Assembly: GCA_028703175.1 (NCBI GenBank)
Contig: JAQVNJ010000002.1
Location: forward strand, 50,817-114,816
Direction: 5' to 3'
DNA: 64,000 nt
Source of the DNA: JAAYCB01 sp012744395
GTDB taxonomy: Bacteria; Planctomycetota; Planctomycetia; Pirellulales; Thermoguttaceae
The translations under genes and the position numbers were made by a program. Shown piece after piece: positions 25,577 to 35,293 of the stretch; position 1 is the first letter of the stretch; every line of letters starts with the position of its first letter. A model generated the notes under the pieces. That model saw nothing but the letters and a program-made list of their open reading frames with translations, did no database searches and was not told the DNA's origin.

Positions 25577-28500
25577 ATGGCCAAGTTTCGTGCAGGCTTG
25601 TTCAAGCGACCGATGAACCCCCTCCGTCCGCGCGTTGCGCGGGTTGAGCCGTTGGAATCGCGATGGCTGCTCGCCGCGCCGACGCTCGGTTCGTTGCCAT
25701 CGTCCGTCAACATTGCCGCGGGCGCTCCGCTGCCGCTGGTGCTGGGCGGGCGGGACGCCGACGGCGATGCCCTGACGTACACGGTTACCAGCAGCAACCC
25801 GGTCTTGACGGCCTCGATTCTCAAGCAAGACGCGCCCAACGGGCACCGCAGCATGCGGATCGGCGTGAAGGACTACGGCGAAATGGTCTTCGAGCTGTTC
25901 GAGGGCCTGACGCCGAACACGACCGCCCGGATCATCGAAATCGCCGAGTCCGGGTGGTATGAAGACCGCATCTTCCACCGAGTCATCGACGGGTTCATGA
26001 TCCAGGGGGGCTCCAGGGATGGGTTGGGAATCAGCGGGACGGGCGAGAAGTTCGACGACGAATACCACGCCGACCTGCAATTCACTTCGCCCGGCCTGTT
26101 GGCCATGGCCAAGGCCGGCGACGACACGAACGACTCCCAGTTCTTCATCACGGATATCCCCTCGGGCGGATTCTCGCTCCCCCGCTGGCTCGACTTCAAC
26201 CACACGATCTTCGGGATGATCACCGATGGCGACGGCGTTCGCGAGGCGATCTCCCAGGCCCAGACGGACGCGTCGGATCGGCCCCTGGACGAGATTCTCA
26301 TCGAGTCGGTGGAGATCTTCCAGGACGCGCAGAACGCCGTGATGCTCGTCGGCGCGCCCCACGGCACCTACGACAGTGGCGACATCACGGTGACCGTCCG
26401 TGACGGCAAGGGAGGCACGGCCAGCAAGACGATTCGCGTCAACGTCCTTCCGGACAGTTCCAACTCCAATCCCTTCCTCGGCCCGATCGATCCCATCTGG
26501 CTGGCAATCGACACCCCTCACCATTTCCAGCTCGAAGCGACCGACGTCGAAGGCGATACCGTCTACTACGCCGCCGAACTGCTCACGGAGACAAGCGACC
26601 TGGAGGTCAGCGTCGACGAAAACGGATTGGTGACGATTGTCCCGAAGAACGGCGCAATCGGGGTCGCCGAGGTCGTCTTCCGTGTGGGGCCGACCGCCGC
26701 CTCGCTCGTGCCGAGTTCCACCGGCACGTACGACGAGAGCAAGATCGACTCGCAGGTCGTGATGATCCACATTCCCCCGGCGACGCCGACGATCAAGCTT
26801 GCCCCGGGCATGGACACGGGAGTCATCGACGGCTCGACGAACCGCGACAACAGCGAAGACAAAACGCTCGAGTTCAACATCTACGGGCTGGCGGCCGCTT
26901 CAGCGCTGAAGATTCACCTGAATGGCGTCGAGGTGCCCCACCAGGAAATCTCGCGGATCGCCCAGGGGGATGGTTCGGCCAACTACGTGGCCACGATCCG
27001 CCTGGCCACCGGCAGCCGGTTGTCCGACGGGGAGTATATTCTCCAAGCGCAGCAGGTTCTCCCCCTCGGCGAGGCCTACGGCAACCAGGTTCTTCCCAGC
27101 GACCTGTCCGCGCCGTTTCTCTTCACGGTCGATACCGAGGCGCCGCCGATCACCTCCGCGCCCGTGACCGACGCGTACCTGGGGGAGTTGTACGAGTACA
27201 ACGCCGAATCCCCGGAAGAGGGCGAGGAGAACATACTCTACCAGCTCGAGTCGCCCGTTCCCGCCGGCATGGTGATCGATCCCAGTACGGGGGTGATCAC
27301 GTGGACGCCGACGGCCGACGACGTCGCGGACCACCCGATTGTGGTGCTGATCCGCGACGGGGCGGGGAACGAGGGGAGCCAGCAGTTCACGTTGTCGGTC
27401 TTCTCCCCCGTTGAGGTCGGGATTCAGGGCGAGACGATCGTCGATGAGCTGGAGACGCTGACGCTGCTGGTCACGGCGGTGGATCCGGCGCTGCCGGATT
27501 CGCCGATGACGATCGCGCTTCACGGCGGCACGCTCCCCGCCGGCGCCGACTACACGATCGAGCAATTGGACGGCCACACGGCGCGGTTCACGTGGCACAC
27601 CGGCGAAGCGGATGGATACGGACTGTATGACCTGGTCTTCGCGGCTTCGGATGGAGTCCGAGCCCGGTCGCTTCAGACGGTCCAGGTGACCGTTCGCGAG
27701 GTCAACTCCGCCCCCTATTTCACGCAGGTCTTCGACGAATGGACCGGCGACGAGGAGTCGCTGATCGATTTCCGCTTTCTCGCGGCCGATGCCGATCTGC
27801 CCGCCAACCAGCTCGTCTTCAGCCTTTTCGGCGATGTGCCCGACGGCGCCGAGATCGATGCCATGACGGGGCGGTTCACATGGAGCCCCGACGAGACGCA
27901 GGGCGGCCGCCAGTATCGCTTCGGGGTCCGCGTTACCGATTCCGGGCCCGGCAACCTCTCGGCCGAGCATGCCGTGACGATCACGGTCGTCGAGAACAAC
28001 CGACCGCCCGTCTTCGAGCCCACGCCGGTGCAGCGGGTCGTCGCCGGCGAAGTCCTGGCATTTCAGGTGATCGCCCGCGATCCGGACATTCCCGCGGCCG
28101 CACTCGAGTACGCGCTGGAGGGCGACGTGCCCCGGGCAATGGAGATCGATGCGGCCAGCGGCCAGGTCCGCTGGCAGGTCCCGGAGGACTTCTTGCCGGC
28201 CGGTACGCTGGAGCAGACCCTGGAGGTCACGGTCGTGGCTCGCGAGGTCGCCGGGCAATCCGCCACGTCCCTCGACGCGCGCCAGGTCGTTGAAATCACC
28301 GTGGTCGACAGCCTCGCGGAACTGGTCGCCGCAATGCTCACTCCCCGGTCGTCCACGGTCTCGCCGCCCCTGGCCGGTCCCGAGACAGCGCCCGGCGCCG
28401 ATTTGGCCCTCGCCTCTGGCGGAACCGTCGTTCTTCAGCAGGCGGGCGTCTACCGCGATCGCGGTTTCTTCGGCGCGGGTTTCTTCGGTGGGGACTTTTT

Positions 28501-28906
28501 CGGGACGCAATTCGGCCCGACCGGCGCCGCGGGCGGCGGCGGGCCGGAAAGCTCCGACGCGCCGGAAGCGAAGGACCTGCGCGAGAAAGATCCGCCGAAT
28601 CCCGAGGATGAGGCGGCCAGCCTCGATCGCCTCCTCGATCAGATCGCCGCGGAAACCGCTGAAGCCCAGGATGCGATGCTCGCGGCGATCGTCGCCACCG
28701 ACGGGGATCCACAACAGGCGATCCCGCCGGACCGCGCTCGGCAGGCAAGCGACCTGCCGCCTGAACAACCGGCCGATTCTGGCATTCCCTTCACGCCAGA
28801 CCGTGCCGAGGGGAAGACGGAGCCGGCCGATTCGGACAACCCGGCGACAGTCCCCGCCCAAGCACACGTGCAGACAGTTGCCGCCGTGAAGCGACTCGGG
28901 CCGTAG
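25577..28906 (+). CDS. Cyclophilin-domain giant protein with cadherin/He_PIG-type modules
   Basis: 1109 residues. The N-terminus carries VEPLESRWLLAA (about 21-32), the planctomycete motif found at the start of exported giant proteins. A beta module (about 35-85) leads into a complete cyclophilin peptidyl-prolyl isomerase domain (about 87-250) with IFHRVIDGFMIQGG, LLAMAKAGDDTNDSQFFIT and HTIFGMI. Several Ig/cadherin-like modules follow, at least three of He_PIG type (GMVIDPSTGVITWTP, GAEIDAMTGRFTWSP, AMEIDAASGQVRW). The last ~170 residues are low-complexity, rich in Glu, Pro and Gly (FFGAGFFGGDFFG). Probably exported or surface-bound; isomerase activity is plausible because the FHR and QFF residues are kept. 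Confidence 0.88.
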   Translation: MAKFRAGLFKRPMNPLRPRVARVEPLESRWLLAAPTLGSLPSSVNIAAGAPLPLVLGGRDADGDALTYTVTSSNPVLTASILKQDAPNGHRSMRIGVKDYGEMVFELFEGLTPNTTARIIEIAESGWYEDRIFHRVIDGFMIQGGSRDGLGISGTGEKFDDEYHADLQFTSPGLLAMAKAGDDTNDSQFFITDIPSGGFSLPRWLDFNHTIFGMITDGDGVREAISQAQTDASDRPLDEILIESVEIFQDAQNAVMLVGAPHGTYDSGDITVTVRDGKGGTASKTIRVNVLPDSSNSNPFLGPIDPIWLAIDTPHHFQLEATDVEGDTVYYAAELLTETSDLEVSVDENGLVTIVPKNGAIGVAEVVFRVGPTAASLVPSSTGTYDESKIDSQVVMIHIPPATPTIKLAPGMDTGVIDGSTNRDNSEDKTLEFNIYGLAAASALKIHLNGVEVPHQEISRIAQGDGSANYVATIRLATGSRLSDGEYILQAQQVLPLGEAYGNQVLPSDLSAPFLFTVDTEAPPITSAPVTDAYLGELYEYNAESPEEGEENILYQLESPVPAGMVIDPSTGVITWTPTADDVADHPIVVLIRDGAGNEGSQQFTLSVFSPVEVGIQGETIVDELETLTLLVTAVDPALPDSPMTIALHGGTLPAGADYTIEQLDGHTARFTWHTGEADGYGLYDLVFAASDGVRARSLQTVQVTVREVNSAPYFTQVFDEWTGDEESLIDFRFLAADADLPANQLVFSLFGDVPDGAEIDAMTGRFTWSPDETQGGRQYRFGVRVTDSGPGNLSAEHAVTITVVENNRPPVFEPTPVQRVVAGEVLAFQVIARDPDIPAAALEYALEGDVPRAMEIDAASGQVRWQVPEDFLPAGTLEQTLEVTVVAREVAGQSATSLDARQVVEITVVDSLAELVAAMLTPRSSTVSPPLAGPETAPGADLALASGGTVVLQQAGVYRDRGFFGAGFFGGDFFGTQFGPTGAAGGGGPESSDAPEAKDLREKDPPNPEDEAASLDRLLDQIAAETAEAQDAMLAAIVATDGDPQQAIPPDRARQASDLPPEQPADSGIPFTPDRAEGKTEPADSDNPATVPAQAHVQTVAAVKRLGP

Positions 28907-28993
28907 CATCGTCCAACCGGCCGCATTTCTAGGGCAAGGCAACTATTTTTTTCATCGTGCGTGCCGCGGCGAACGGCGCGAGCTGGGGTTCTT

Positions 28994-29027
28994 GGCGTCA
29001 AGTGGTTATCTGACAATCACTTGCGCC
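28994..29027. repeat. Hairpin in the 320-bp gap upstream of gspD
   Basis: GGCGtCAAGTG (28994-29004) pairs with CACTTGCGCC (29018-29027) with one bulged T. Possible leader structure or operator. The remainder of 28907-29226 shows T-rich patches (28948-28954 and 29098-29104) but no clear promoter. Confidence 0.5.
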
Positions 29028-29226
29028 GATTCTTCTGCCCCCGGCCTTGCCTGGGAATCACCTTCCTCGGCTGGCGAAACCCGCGACAGTGACCGTCTTT
29101 TTTGCCAGTCTTCCTGAAGGTCTGGAGAGACTTTGCCGATTATTCCTTTCACGCTGTATTTGCCGTTTGCGCGCAGATTTCCGGCGTACCCCCCCACGAC
29201 GGCCAAGGCGACAAGGAATTTCTGCC

Positions 29227-32200
29227 ATGTTAAGAGCGACTGCACTCGGCTCGGACGGCTCCCTGTGGTCCGTGTGCCGGTTCGGTCTGGCGGTTCTCGC
29301 CGGACTATTGGCGATTCCCGCCGTGACTTCGGCGGACGAGTACAATCGCGCCGCGATGGCGCCGGCAGCCTTGGTGGTCCACTACCGCGGCAATTCTGCC
29401 GGTACTGGCGTTCCCCAAGCCAACCGCGTCCAGCCGATTCCCGCCTACGGCCCTGGGGGAGACTATGCGGGCGCCCGCCAGGCCAGTTTTTCCCAACCGG
29501 CGTCGGTCTCGGGGCCTGCGTCCGCCGAGCCGCTACTCCGCGCCTACGGTTGCACACACGCGCAGGGGCTTGTGCTCGATGCCGCCCTGAACGAACAATT
29601 TCGTGGCGACCCGAGCGTCCGCATCTACCATGACCAGCGGTCCGCCCAGATCCTTGTGATGGCACCCGAGTCTGTTCAGCAACAGGTTGCCGCACAGGTC
29701 CAGGCGGTTGTATCGGCCGCCTCCGGCGGCCAGGGACCGGCCCCGGAGCAGCCGGCGCCGGTCCCCGGATCGGCCCCAAGTTCTGCTCCTGTTGCGGCTC
29801 CTCGAGCGGCCGTGGCCGCGGCCGCGCCGGCGGCCAGCGGCGCGGTCCAGCGGCGCGAGTACCAGTTGAAAAACCTGACGGCCGGCCAGCTCGAATCGAC
29901 ACTGCGGATGGCCATGGGCGAACGGTGGTCTCAATTGCCGCAGGCGGCGGGAACGCCGCCGCTCTTCCGCCTTACGGTTGGCGGCGGAGTCCACCTGGTG
30001 ATCGGGCTGGACGCGGTGGGGAATCGGGTAATGCTCGATGGGCCGCCGGGCACGGCTTATGAATCGTGCGCCCGGCTGATCCAGTCGCTCGACGCGCCAA
30101 AGCCGGCCGACGAGCAGAGCCGCTGCCTGGTTTCCTTGACATCGCTTTCCGCGGACGACGTGGGGCAGGCGGTCAAGGCAATCCAGACGAGCACCACGGC
30201 GGCGAACGCCGAGGACGCCCCCCCCGGGCCAGCGCAGCCCGGACCACCCGGCGCGGAGGAGGAGCAACCGGACCAAGGCCAGGTTGCCGCAACGGTTCCC
30301 TTTCCCGGCGTGGAACAAGGCGCGGGATTGATCGGGCCCGTGCAGATCGAGATGCTCGAAGGGCTCGACGTGATCCTGATCCGCGGGCACAAGCGCGACG
30401 TGCAACAGGTCGTGGAGATCATCCAGCAGATCGAGAAGCTCAGCACCGAGACCGAGCCGTCGATCGTCGTCCACCAACTCCGTCACGTCAACTGCGAGTC
30501 GCTGGCCACGCTGATCGGACAGCTCTACCAGGAGGTCTTCTCGGCGCGGCAAGGCGCCGTGAGCATCACGGCGCTGGTCAAGCCGAACGCCCTGCTCCTG
30601 ATCGGCCGCCCCGAGAGCGTCAACTCGGTGGTCAACCTGATCCAACAACTCGACCGCCCCGTACCGCCCGAGTCGCAGTTCAGGGTCTTTCGGCTTCGCT
30701 ACGCGCCGGCCGAGACGGTCCAGGAGACGATCGAGACATTCTTCGAGGATCGCGAAGGGCTGGGAGCCCGGCTGCGGATCATCGCCGACTTCCGCTCCAA
30801 TTCGCTGATCGTTCAAGCCAGCCCGCGCGACATGCTGGAAGTCGAAAAGATGATCGCTGAAATCGACACGCGGAGCGTCGAGGTGGTCAACGATCTGCGG
30901 GTTTTCAAGCTGAGAAACTCGCTGGCCGAGGACCTCCAGCCGATCTTGCAGGAAGCGATCATCGGCCGCCGCGCCGGGCAGGCACAGCAGATTCAGCAGC
31001 AGGCGGTGGAGCAGAAGTCGATCGCCCTGCGGTTCGTCACGATCGATCCGGAAGGTCAGAAGCTGCTCAACTCCGGCATTCTCACCGACGTGCGGGTCAC
31101 CGCCGATCCCAGGGCCAACGCCCTTTTGGTCTCGGCGCCGCCGGAAAGCATGCCGCTGATCGAGGCCCTGATCCATCAACTCGACCAGTTGCCGGTTGCG
31201 TCGGCCCAAATCAAGGTCTTCACGATCGTCAACGGCGATGCCCAGGCGCTGCTCGACATGCTCGAGTCGCTGTTCGGGCAGACGGCCGCCGCCAGCGAAC
31301 CGCCGGTCCGCACCGGCGCCGGCGAAGGCGACAGCTCGCTCGTCTCGCTCCGCTTCGCCGTCGACGTCCGCACCAACAGCATCATCGCCTCCGGCTCGAC
31401 CGGCGATCTGGCCGTGGTCGAGGCGATCCTCCTGAGACTCGATGAGAGCGAGGTCCGCGAGCGGAAGAGCGTCGTCTACAAGCTGAAGAACGCCCCGGCG
31501 CAGGACGTGGCCAGCGCGATCAACCAGTACCTCAGCGGCGAAAGCCAGGCCCGGTCGATCGAAGCGGGGCTGTTCAGCACCTTCGAAATCTTCGACCGCG
31601 AAGTGGTCGTGGTTGCCGAACCGGTCAGCAACAGCCTGATCGTCAGCGCGACCGCGCAGTACTACGATGAGATCGCCAGGCTCGTCGAAGAACTCGACGA
31701 GCGGCCGCCGATGGTCATGATCCAGGTGTTGATCGCCGAGGTCGCCCTCAACAATACGGAGGAGTTCGGCATCGAACTCGGCCTCCAGGACTCGATTCTC
31801 TTCGACCGCAGCCTGCTCGGAGATATTTCGACGATCACCAACACGACGCAGAACTCGACCGCCGACGGCGTCGTCACCGTCACCGAGCAGGTGATCACCT
31901 CGGCGACCAACACGCCCGGCTTCCTGTTCAACGACGTGACCCGGCCGCTGGGCAACAGCGGGGCGTCGAAAGCCATGGCCAATGCCGGCACGGTCGGCAG
32001 CCAGGGGCTGTCCAACTTCGGCGTCGGCCGGCTCAACAGCGAGCTCGGCTTCGGCGGGCTGGTGCTCTCCGCCTCGAGCGAATCGGTGAGCATGCTGCTC
32101 AGGGCGCTGAAGGAAGAGCGGCGGATCAACGTCCTCAGCCGGCCCCAGGTGATGACGCTCGACAACCAGCCGGCGTTCATCCAGGTCGGCCAGCGCGTCC

Positions 32201-33093
32201 CGCGCGTCACGGGCACGCAGACCAACGAAGCCGGCGGCCTGACGAACACGGTGACGCTGGAAAACGTCGGCCTGATCCTCGGCGTCACGCCCCGCATCAG
32301 CCCCGACGGACTGGTCGTGATGGAGATCGACGCCGAGAAATCGGAAGTCGGGCCTGAGGCCGACGGCATCCCGATCTCGATCTCCGAGGGCCAGACAATC
32401 CGCAGCCCCAGGATCAACACGACCACCGCGCAGACGACTGTCAGCGCGCTCGACGGCCAGACCGTGGTCCTCGGCGGTCTGATCACCAACAACAAGACGC
32501 GGATCGACCGCCGCGTTCCGTTTCTCGCGGAGATTCCCATCCTCGGCCACCTCTTCCGCTACCAGGGCTACACCAGCAAGCGGAGCGAGCTGTTGATCGT
32601 GATGACGCCGAGGATCGTGGAGAGCGAGCAGGACGTCGAGGCGATCAAGCAGGACGAGGCAGCGCGGATCCATTGGTGCCTGAACGACGTTCTGGAACTG
32701 CATCCCGATGTCGCCTTCAGGCCCCGCAACGGCGAATGGGCCGACGAGGAAACGAACACCATCTATCCCGACGGGAAGGAAGCCGAAGAAGCGATCCCGC
32801 TGGAGGATATCCCGCTGGAGAGGATTCCGCTGGAGAGCATTCCGCTGGACTCGCCGACGCCGCGGCTGGCGCCGCCGAACACTTCCGGCGACGCCCGCGG
32901 AAACGTGTATCCCCTCCGCAAGCCTGGAGACGACGGCTCGCGGCCGGTCGCTCCGGCGACGTACCAGACCGGCGCGGACGTTCATGGCGCGGCGGACGTT
33001 GACGCCACCTCGGCGGCGACCTGCTACACCGGCGGCGTTTCTCCGGCCGCCGCCGCGGTTCCTTTCACCTATTCGGCCCCGAGCCAGTATTGA
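29227..33093 (+). CDS. gspD: Type II secretion secretin GspD with expanded N-module array
   Basis: 1288 residues from the ATG at 29227 (AAGGA 9 bases upstream); most GspD are ~650-750. Signal peptide 1-36 and a Pro/Ala-rich region precede six or seven secretin-N (NolW-type) modules, each opening with a short strand/helix such as REYQLKNLTAGQLES (about 209), VVHQLRHVNCESLAT, FRVFRLRYAPAETVQ, LRVFKLRNSLAEDLQ, IKVFTIVNGDAQALL and VVYKLKNAPAQDVAS. The secretin beta-barrel region starts near 829 (MVMIQVLIAEV) and ends with VPFLAEIPILGHLF (about 1097) and LIVMTPRIVES (about 1123). The tail contains four IPLEx pentads. Forms the outer-membrane channel; its partners are at 44213-54094. Confidence 0.93.
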   Translation: MLRATALGSDGSLWSVCRFGLAVLAGLLAIPAVTSADEYNRAAMAPAALVVHYRGNSAGTGVPQANRVQPIPAYGPGGDYAGARQASFSQPASVSGPASAEPLLRAYGCTHAQGLVLDAALNEQFRGDPSVRIYHDQRSAQILVMAPESVQQQVAAQVQAVVSAASGGQGPAPEQPAPVPGSAPSSAPVAAPRAAVAAAAPAASGAVQRREYQLKNLTAGQLESTLRMAMGERWSQLPQAAGTPPLFRLTVGGGVHLVIGLDAVGNRVMLDGPPGTAYESCARLIQSLDAPKPADEQSRCLVSLTSLSADDVGQAVKAIQTSTTAANAEDAPPGPAQPGPPGAEEEQPDQGQVAATVPFPGVEQGAGLIGPVQIEMLEGLDVILIRGHKRDVQQVVEIIQQIEKLSTETEPSIVVHQLRHVNCESLATLIGQLYQEVFSARQGAVSITALVKPNALLLIGRPESVNSVVNLIQQLDRPVPPESQFRVFRLRYAPAETVQETIETFFEDREGLGARLRIIADFRSNSLIVQASPRDMLEVEKMIAEIDTRSVEVVNDLRVFKLRNSLAEDLQPILQEAIIGRRAGQAQQIQQQAVEQKSIALRFVTIDPEGQKLLNSGILTDVRVTADPRANALLVSAPPESMPLIEALIHQLDQLPVASAQIKVFTIVNGDAQALLDMLESLFGQTAAASEPPVRTGAGEGDSSLVSLRFAVDVRTNSIIASGSTGDLAVVEAILLRLDESEVRERKSVVYKLKNAPAQDVASAINQYLSGESQARSIEAGLFSTFEIFDREVVVVAEPVSNSLIVSATAQYYDEIARLVEELDERPPMVMIQVLIAEVALNNTEEFGIELGLQDSILFDRSLLGDISTITNTTQNSTADGVVTVTEQVITSATNTPGFLFNDVTRPLGNSGASKAMANAGTVGSQGLSNFGVGRLNSELGFGGLVLSASSESVSMLLRALKEERRINVLSRPQVMTLDNQPAFIQVGQRVPRVTGTQTNEAGGLTNTVTLENVGLILGVTPRISPDGLVVMEIDAEKSEVGPEADGIPISISEGQTIRSPRINTTTAQTTVSALDGQTVVLGGLITNNKTRIDRRVPFLAEIPILGHLFRYQGYTSKRSELLIVMTPRIVESEQDVEAIKQDEAARIHWCLNDVLELHPDVAFRPRNGEWADEETNTIYPDGKEAEEAIPLEDIPLERIPLESIPLDSPTPRLAPPNTSGDARGNVYPLRKPGDDGSRPVAPATYQTGADVHGAADVDATSAATCYTGGVSPAAAAVPFTYSAPSQY

Positions 33094-33121
33094 AGCGATC
33101 TTTGGCGAGGTCCTTGAAACG

Positions 33122-34069
33122 ATGAAAACCCACTCTGCAACTCGACTGGTTCACTCATGCTGGCTGATCGCGGCCGCGCTGTCCTGTCTCGCCGGTTGCG
33201 CCCAGCTGAACGTGAAAGGCGCGTCGGCGATCCCGTTCTGGCCGGACGACGGCAACACGCCGCGGGTCCCCGTCAAGGTCGCCACGGTCTGGGTCGACAC
33301 GGTTCGATTCACGCAGGGCGCGGCCCCAGCGCGCGGCTTCGGCGGCCGGCTGGTGTTCTACGACAACAAGCACGAGGATCCGGTCAAGGTCGACGGCGAC
33401 CTGGTGATCTACGCATTCGATGAAGACAACCGGCAGCCGGGCGATCCCCGGCCCGATCGCAAGTACGTGTTCACCGCCGAGCAACTGCCGATCCACTACA
33501 GCCAGTCGAAACTCGGTCACTCCTATAGCTTCTTCCTGCCCTGGGATGAGCCGGGCGGACCGCGGAAGGAGATCAGCCTGATCGCCCGCTTTCGGCCGAA
33601 GGGCGGCCCGATCGTGATCAGCGAGCAGACCAAGCAGATCCTGCCCGGCCAACCCGAGCCGCAGGAGTCGGCCGGCGGCCGCCAGACGGGGGACCGGACG
33701 CGCGACGACCAGGTCATGCCGACCTCGCACCAATCGGCTCTTGCGGGCCAGAGCGCGCCGCGGTCGCGAATGCAGACCGCCACGATCCAGATGCCCAGCG
33801 TATTCGGGCGCCAGAGACCCGTCGCCGAGGTGAGAGAGAGGTTTACTCGGGCAGGGTATTCGGGTTTGGCGGAAGCGGCGCAGGCCCCGGGGCAGCCGGA
33901 TCCAGCGGGCGCACCACCAACTCGTTCCTCACTGACGCGATCGCGGGCTCTAGGAGCGCCAATTGCTCAGCTAGAACGCGATCGTGCTCCGTGGCAACAG
34001 CGCCCCGCAGCGTGGCGATCCCCTGATCCAGCGTCACTTCCAGGGGCGAACGCTTCTGAATCCAAGTAG
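33122..34069 (+). CDS. Lipoprotein downstream of gspD
   Basis: 315 residues. Signal sequence with a lipobox LAGC (Cys at about 22) marks an outer-membrane or periplasmic lipoprotein. A ~150-residue beta-rich domain follows (VRFTQGAAPARGFGGRLVFYD, VDGDLVIYAFDED, SYSFFLPWDEPGG, KEISLIARFRPKGG), then a polar tail. No known family assigned. It starts 28 bases after gspD, so co-transcription and a secretion-related role are inferred. The last ~76 codons overlap the convergent BON gene and have atypical Arg/Pro/Ala-rich composition. A lost stop near 33830, where TGA is present one base out of frame, would explain this. Confidence 0.75.
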   Translation: MKTHSATRLVHSCWLIAAALSCLAGCAQLNVKGASAIPFWPDDGNTPRVPVKVATVWVDTVRFTQGAAPARGFGGRLVFYDNKHEDPVKVDGDLVIYAFDEDNRQPGDPRPDRKYVFTAEQLPIHYSQSKLGHSYSFFLPWDEPGGPRKEISLIARFRPKGGPIVISEQTKQILPGQPEPQESAGGRQTGDRTRDDQVMPTSHQSALAGQSAPRSRMQTATIQMPSVFGRQRPVAEVRERFTRAGYSGLAEAAQAPGQPDPAGAPPTRSSLTRSRALGAPIAQLERDRAPWQQRPAAWRSPDPASLPGANASESK

Positions 34070-34634
34070 AACGTTCCATCCGCCCGACGAGCCTGGCCGC
34101 CGCCCGGTCGGCGGCGCCCTGTGCCGTCTTTCCGGGCGGAAGGGCAAAACCCACGTCGAGCGTGATGCGGATCTCTTCGGATTGGCGGCCGCGGCCGCGG
34201 CCGCCGCCCCGGTTTGCATTCGCCGAACCGCCGCCGCCACGGCGGATGTTCCGCGAGCTTGCGCTGGTCGCCGAGCCGGCGGTCACCGAACCGACAAACG
34301 CCCGCGTGTCCGTCGAGTCGGTGCCGACGAACGCGCCCGACTGGCGACTCGTGCGAACAAACCGGTCCGACGAGTCGACGGTGCCGGCCGATCCCACGCC
34401 AAAATTGCCCGAACTGCCCGTGCCGCCAGTTCGGTTGGCTCCGCCGATCGATGTCCGCGTCCCGGCTGTCACACCGCTGCCGAACGATCGACTGCCTGTC
34501 GATCCGGCAGTCGCGGACCGGGAAGTCGACGATCGGCCGGTCGACGATCGGCCGGTCTGCTGGGCCAGGGCCTCGCCGCAGATCAGCCCAACAACCAACA
34601 ACGCCACACTCAACATCATCCAGCGACTGGCCAT
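33843..34634 (-). CDS. Exported BON-domain protein with Ser/Thr/Gly-rich region
   Basis: 263 residues. Signal peptide 1-25 (SVALLVVGLICGEALAQ). Residues ~25-150 are low-complexity Ser/Thr/Gly/Arg with short repeats (GRSSTGRSSTSRS). The C-terminal ~75 residues form a BON domain (LEVTLDQGIATLRGAVATEH, AIASVRNELVVR), which binds phospholipid or partner proteins in OsmY-type factors. Probably periplasmic. Convergent with, and overlapping by 227 bases, the gspD-linked lipoprotein gene. Confidence 0.82.
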   Translation of the reverse strand: MASRWMMLSVALLVVGLICGEALAQQTGRSSTGRSSTSRSATAGSTGSRSFGSGVTAGTRTSIGGANRTGGTGSSGNFGVGSAGTVDSSDRFVRTSRQSGAFVGTDSTDTRAFVGSVTAGSATSASSRNIRRGGGGSANANRGGGRGRGRQSEEIRITLDVGFALPPGKTAQGAADRAAARLVGRMERSTWIQKRSPLEVTLDQGIATLRGAVATEHDRVLAEQLALLEPAIASVRNELVVRPLDPAAPGPAPLPPNPNTLPE

Positions 34635-34679
34635 CGGACTTGTTTCCTTTCAGGAATGCGGCAACCGTTCAATAGCCGA

Positions 34680-34755
34680 GGCTCAAGCTCCAAAAGCCCC
34701 GTGCCTCGAATCAAGGGCCCGATTTTGCCGCTCTTGAAAACTGGCAATCTGAGCC
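34680..34755. repeat. Palindromic repeat family 2, copy C, in a 659-bp gene-free gap
   Basis: GGCTCAAGCTCC at the left and TGAGCC at the right are inverted; the middle shares GGGCCCGATTTTGCCGCTCT with copies A and B. The rest of 34635-35293 has no credible gene; a purine-rich stretch GAACTCACGCGGAGGCGCGG near 35111 looks like a fragment of another common dispersed repeat. Confidence 0.6.
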
Positions 34756-35293
34756 CTGAAAACCTGGCCGGGATGCACCCCTCTCCATCATCGTAGCCCC
34801 GTGTTCCGCAAGCTCAATACCCTTAAGCCTTTCCCTAAATTGGGATCAACCGGTAGGGTCTGCACTGGCGGTACGCGCTCAACGGCAATCCACCACATTG
34901 GGGGTGCGACTGGACTGCCGCCGATACCCATACCCCAAACTCTGCAACCCCGACGATTCCCGGAAGTTCCGCAAGCGATCGATCGATCGCGCGGCCATCC
35001 GCATGACGACCCCCTATTTCTAGGGAGAGGAAGACCCAGACGGGGGCCCCGCGCGTGTGCGGCCGCGCTCTGGACAGAACACTCGCCACGAGCAGCTTTT
35101 GGACAGCGTGAAGAACTCACGCGGAGGCGCGGAGAGGAGGGGGGAGAGGCGCCGACTTGTTCGTGGAGGGTGTCGTCGTCGCACCTGATGTCATCGGGGC
35201 CGATTACTAAGATGAACTTGCTGCTTGGGGTCGCCGGGCTTGCCCGTATCCTCGCGTATCGCTTGGATTCGGTCACGCCAGATTCGATTGCCG

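Noticed and set aside
29533..32985. 1150-codon minus-strand ORF opposite gspD
   Set aside because: Antisense to the secretin; sequence is low-information Arg/Asp/Leu-rich without motifs.
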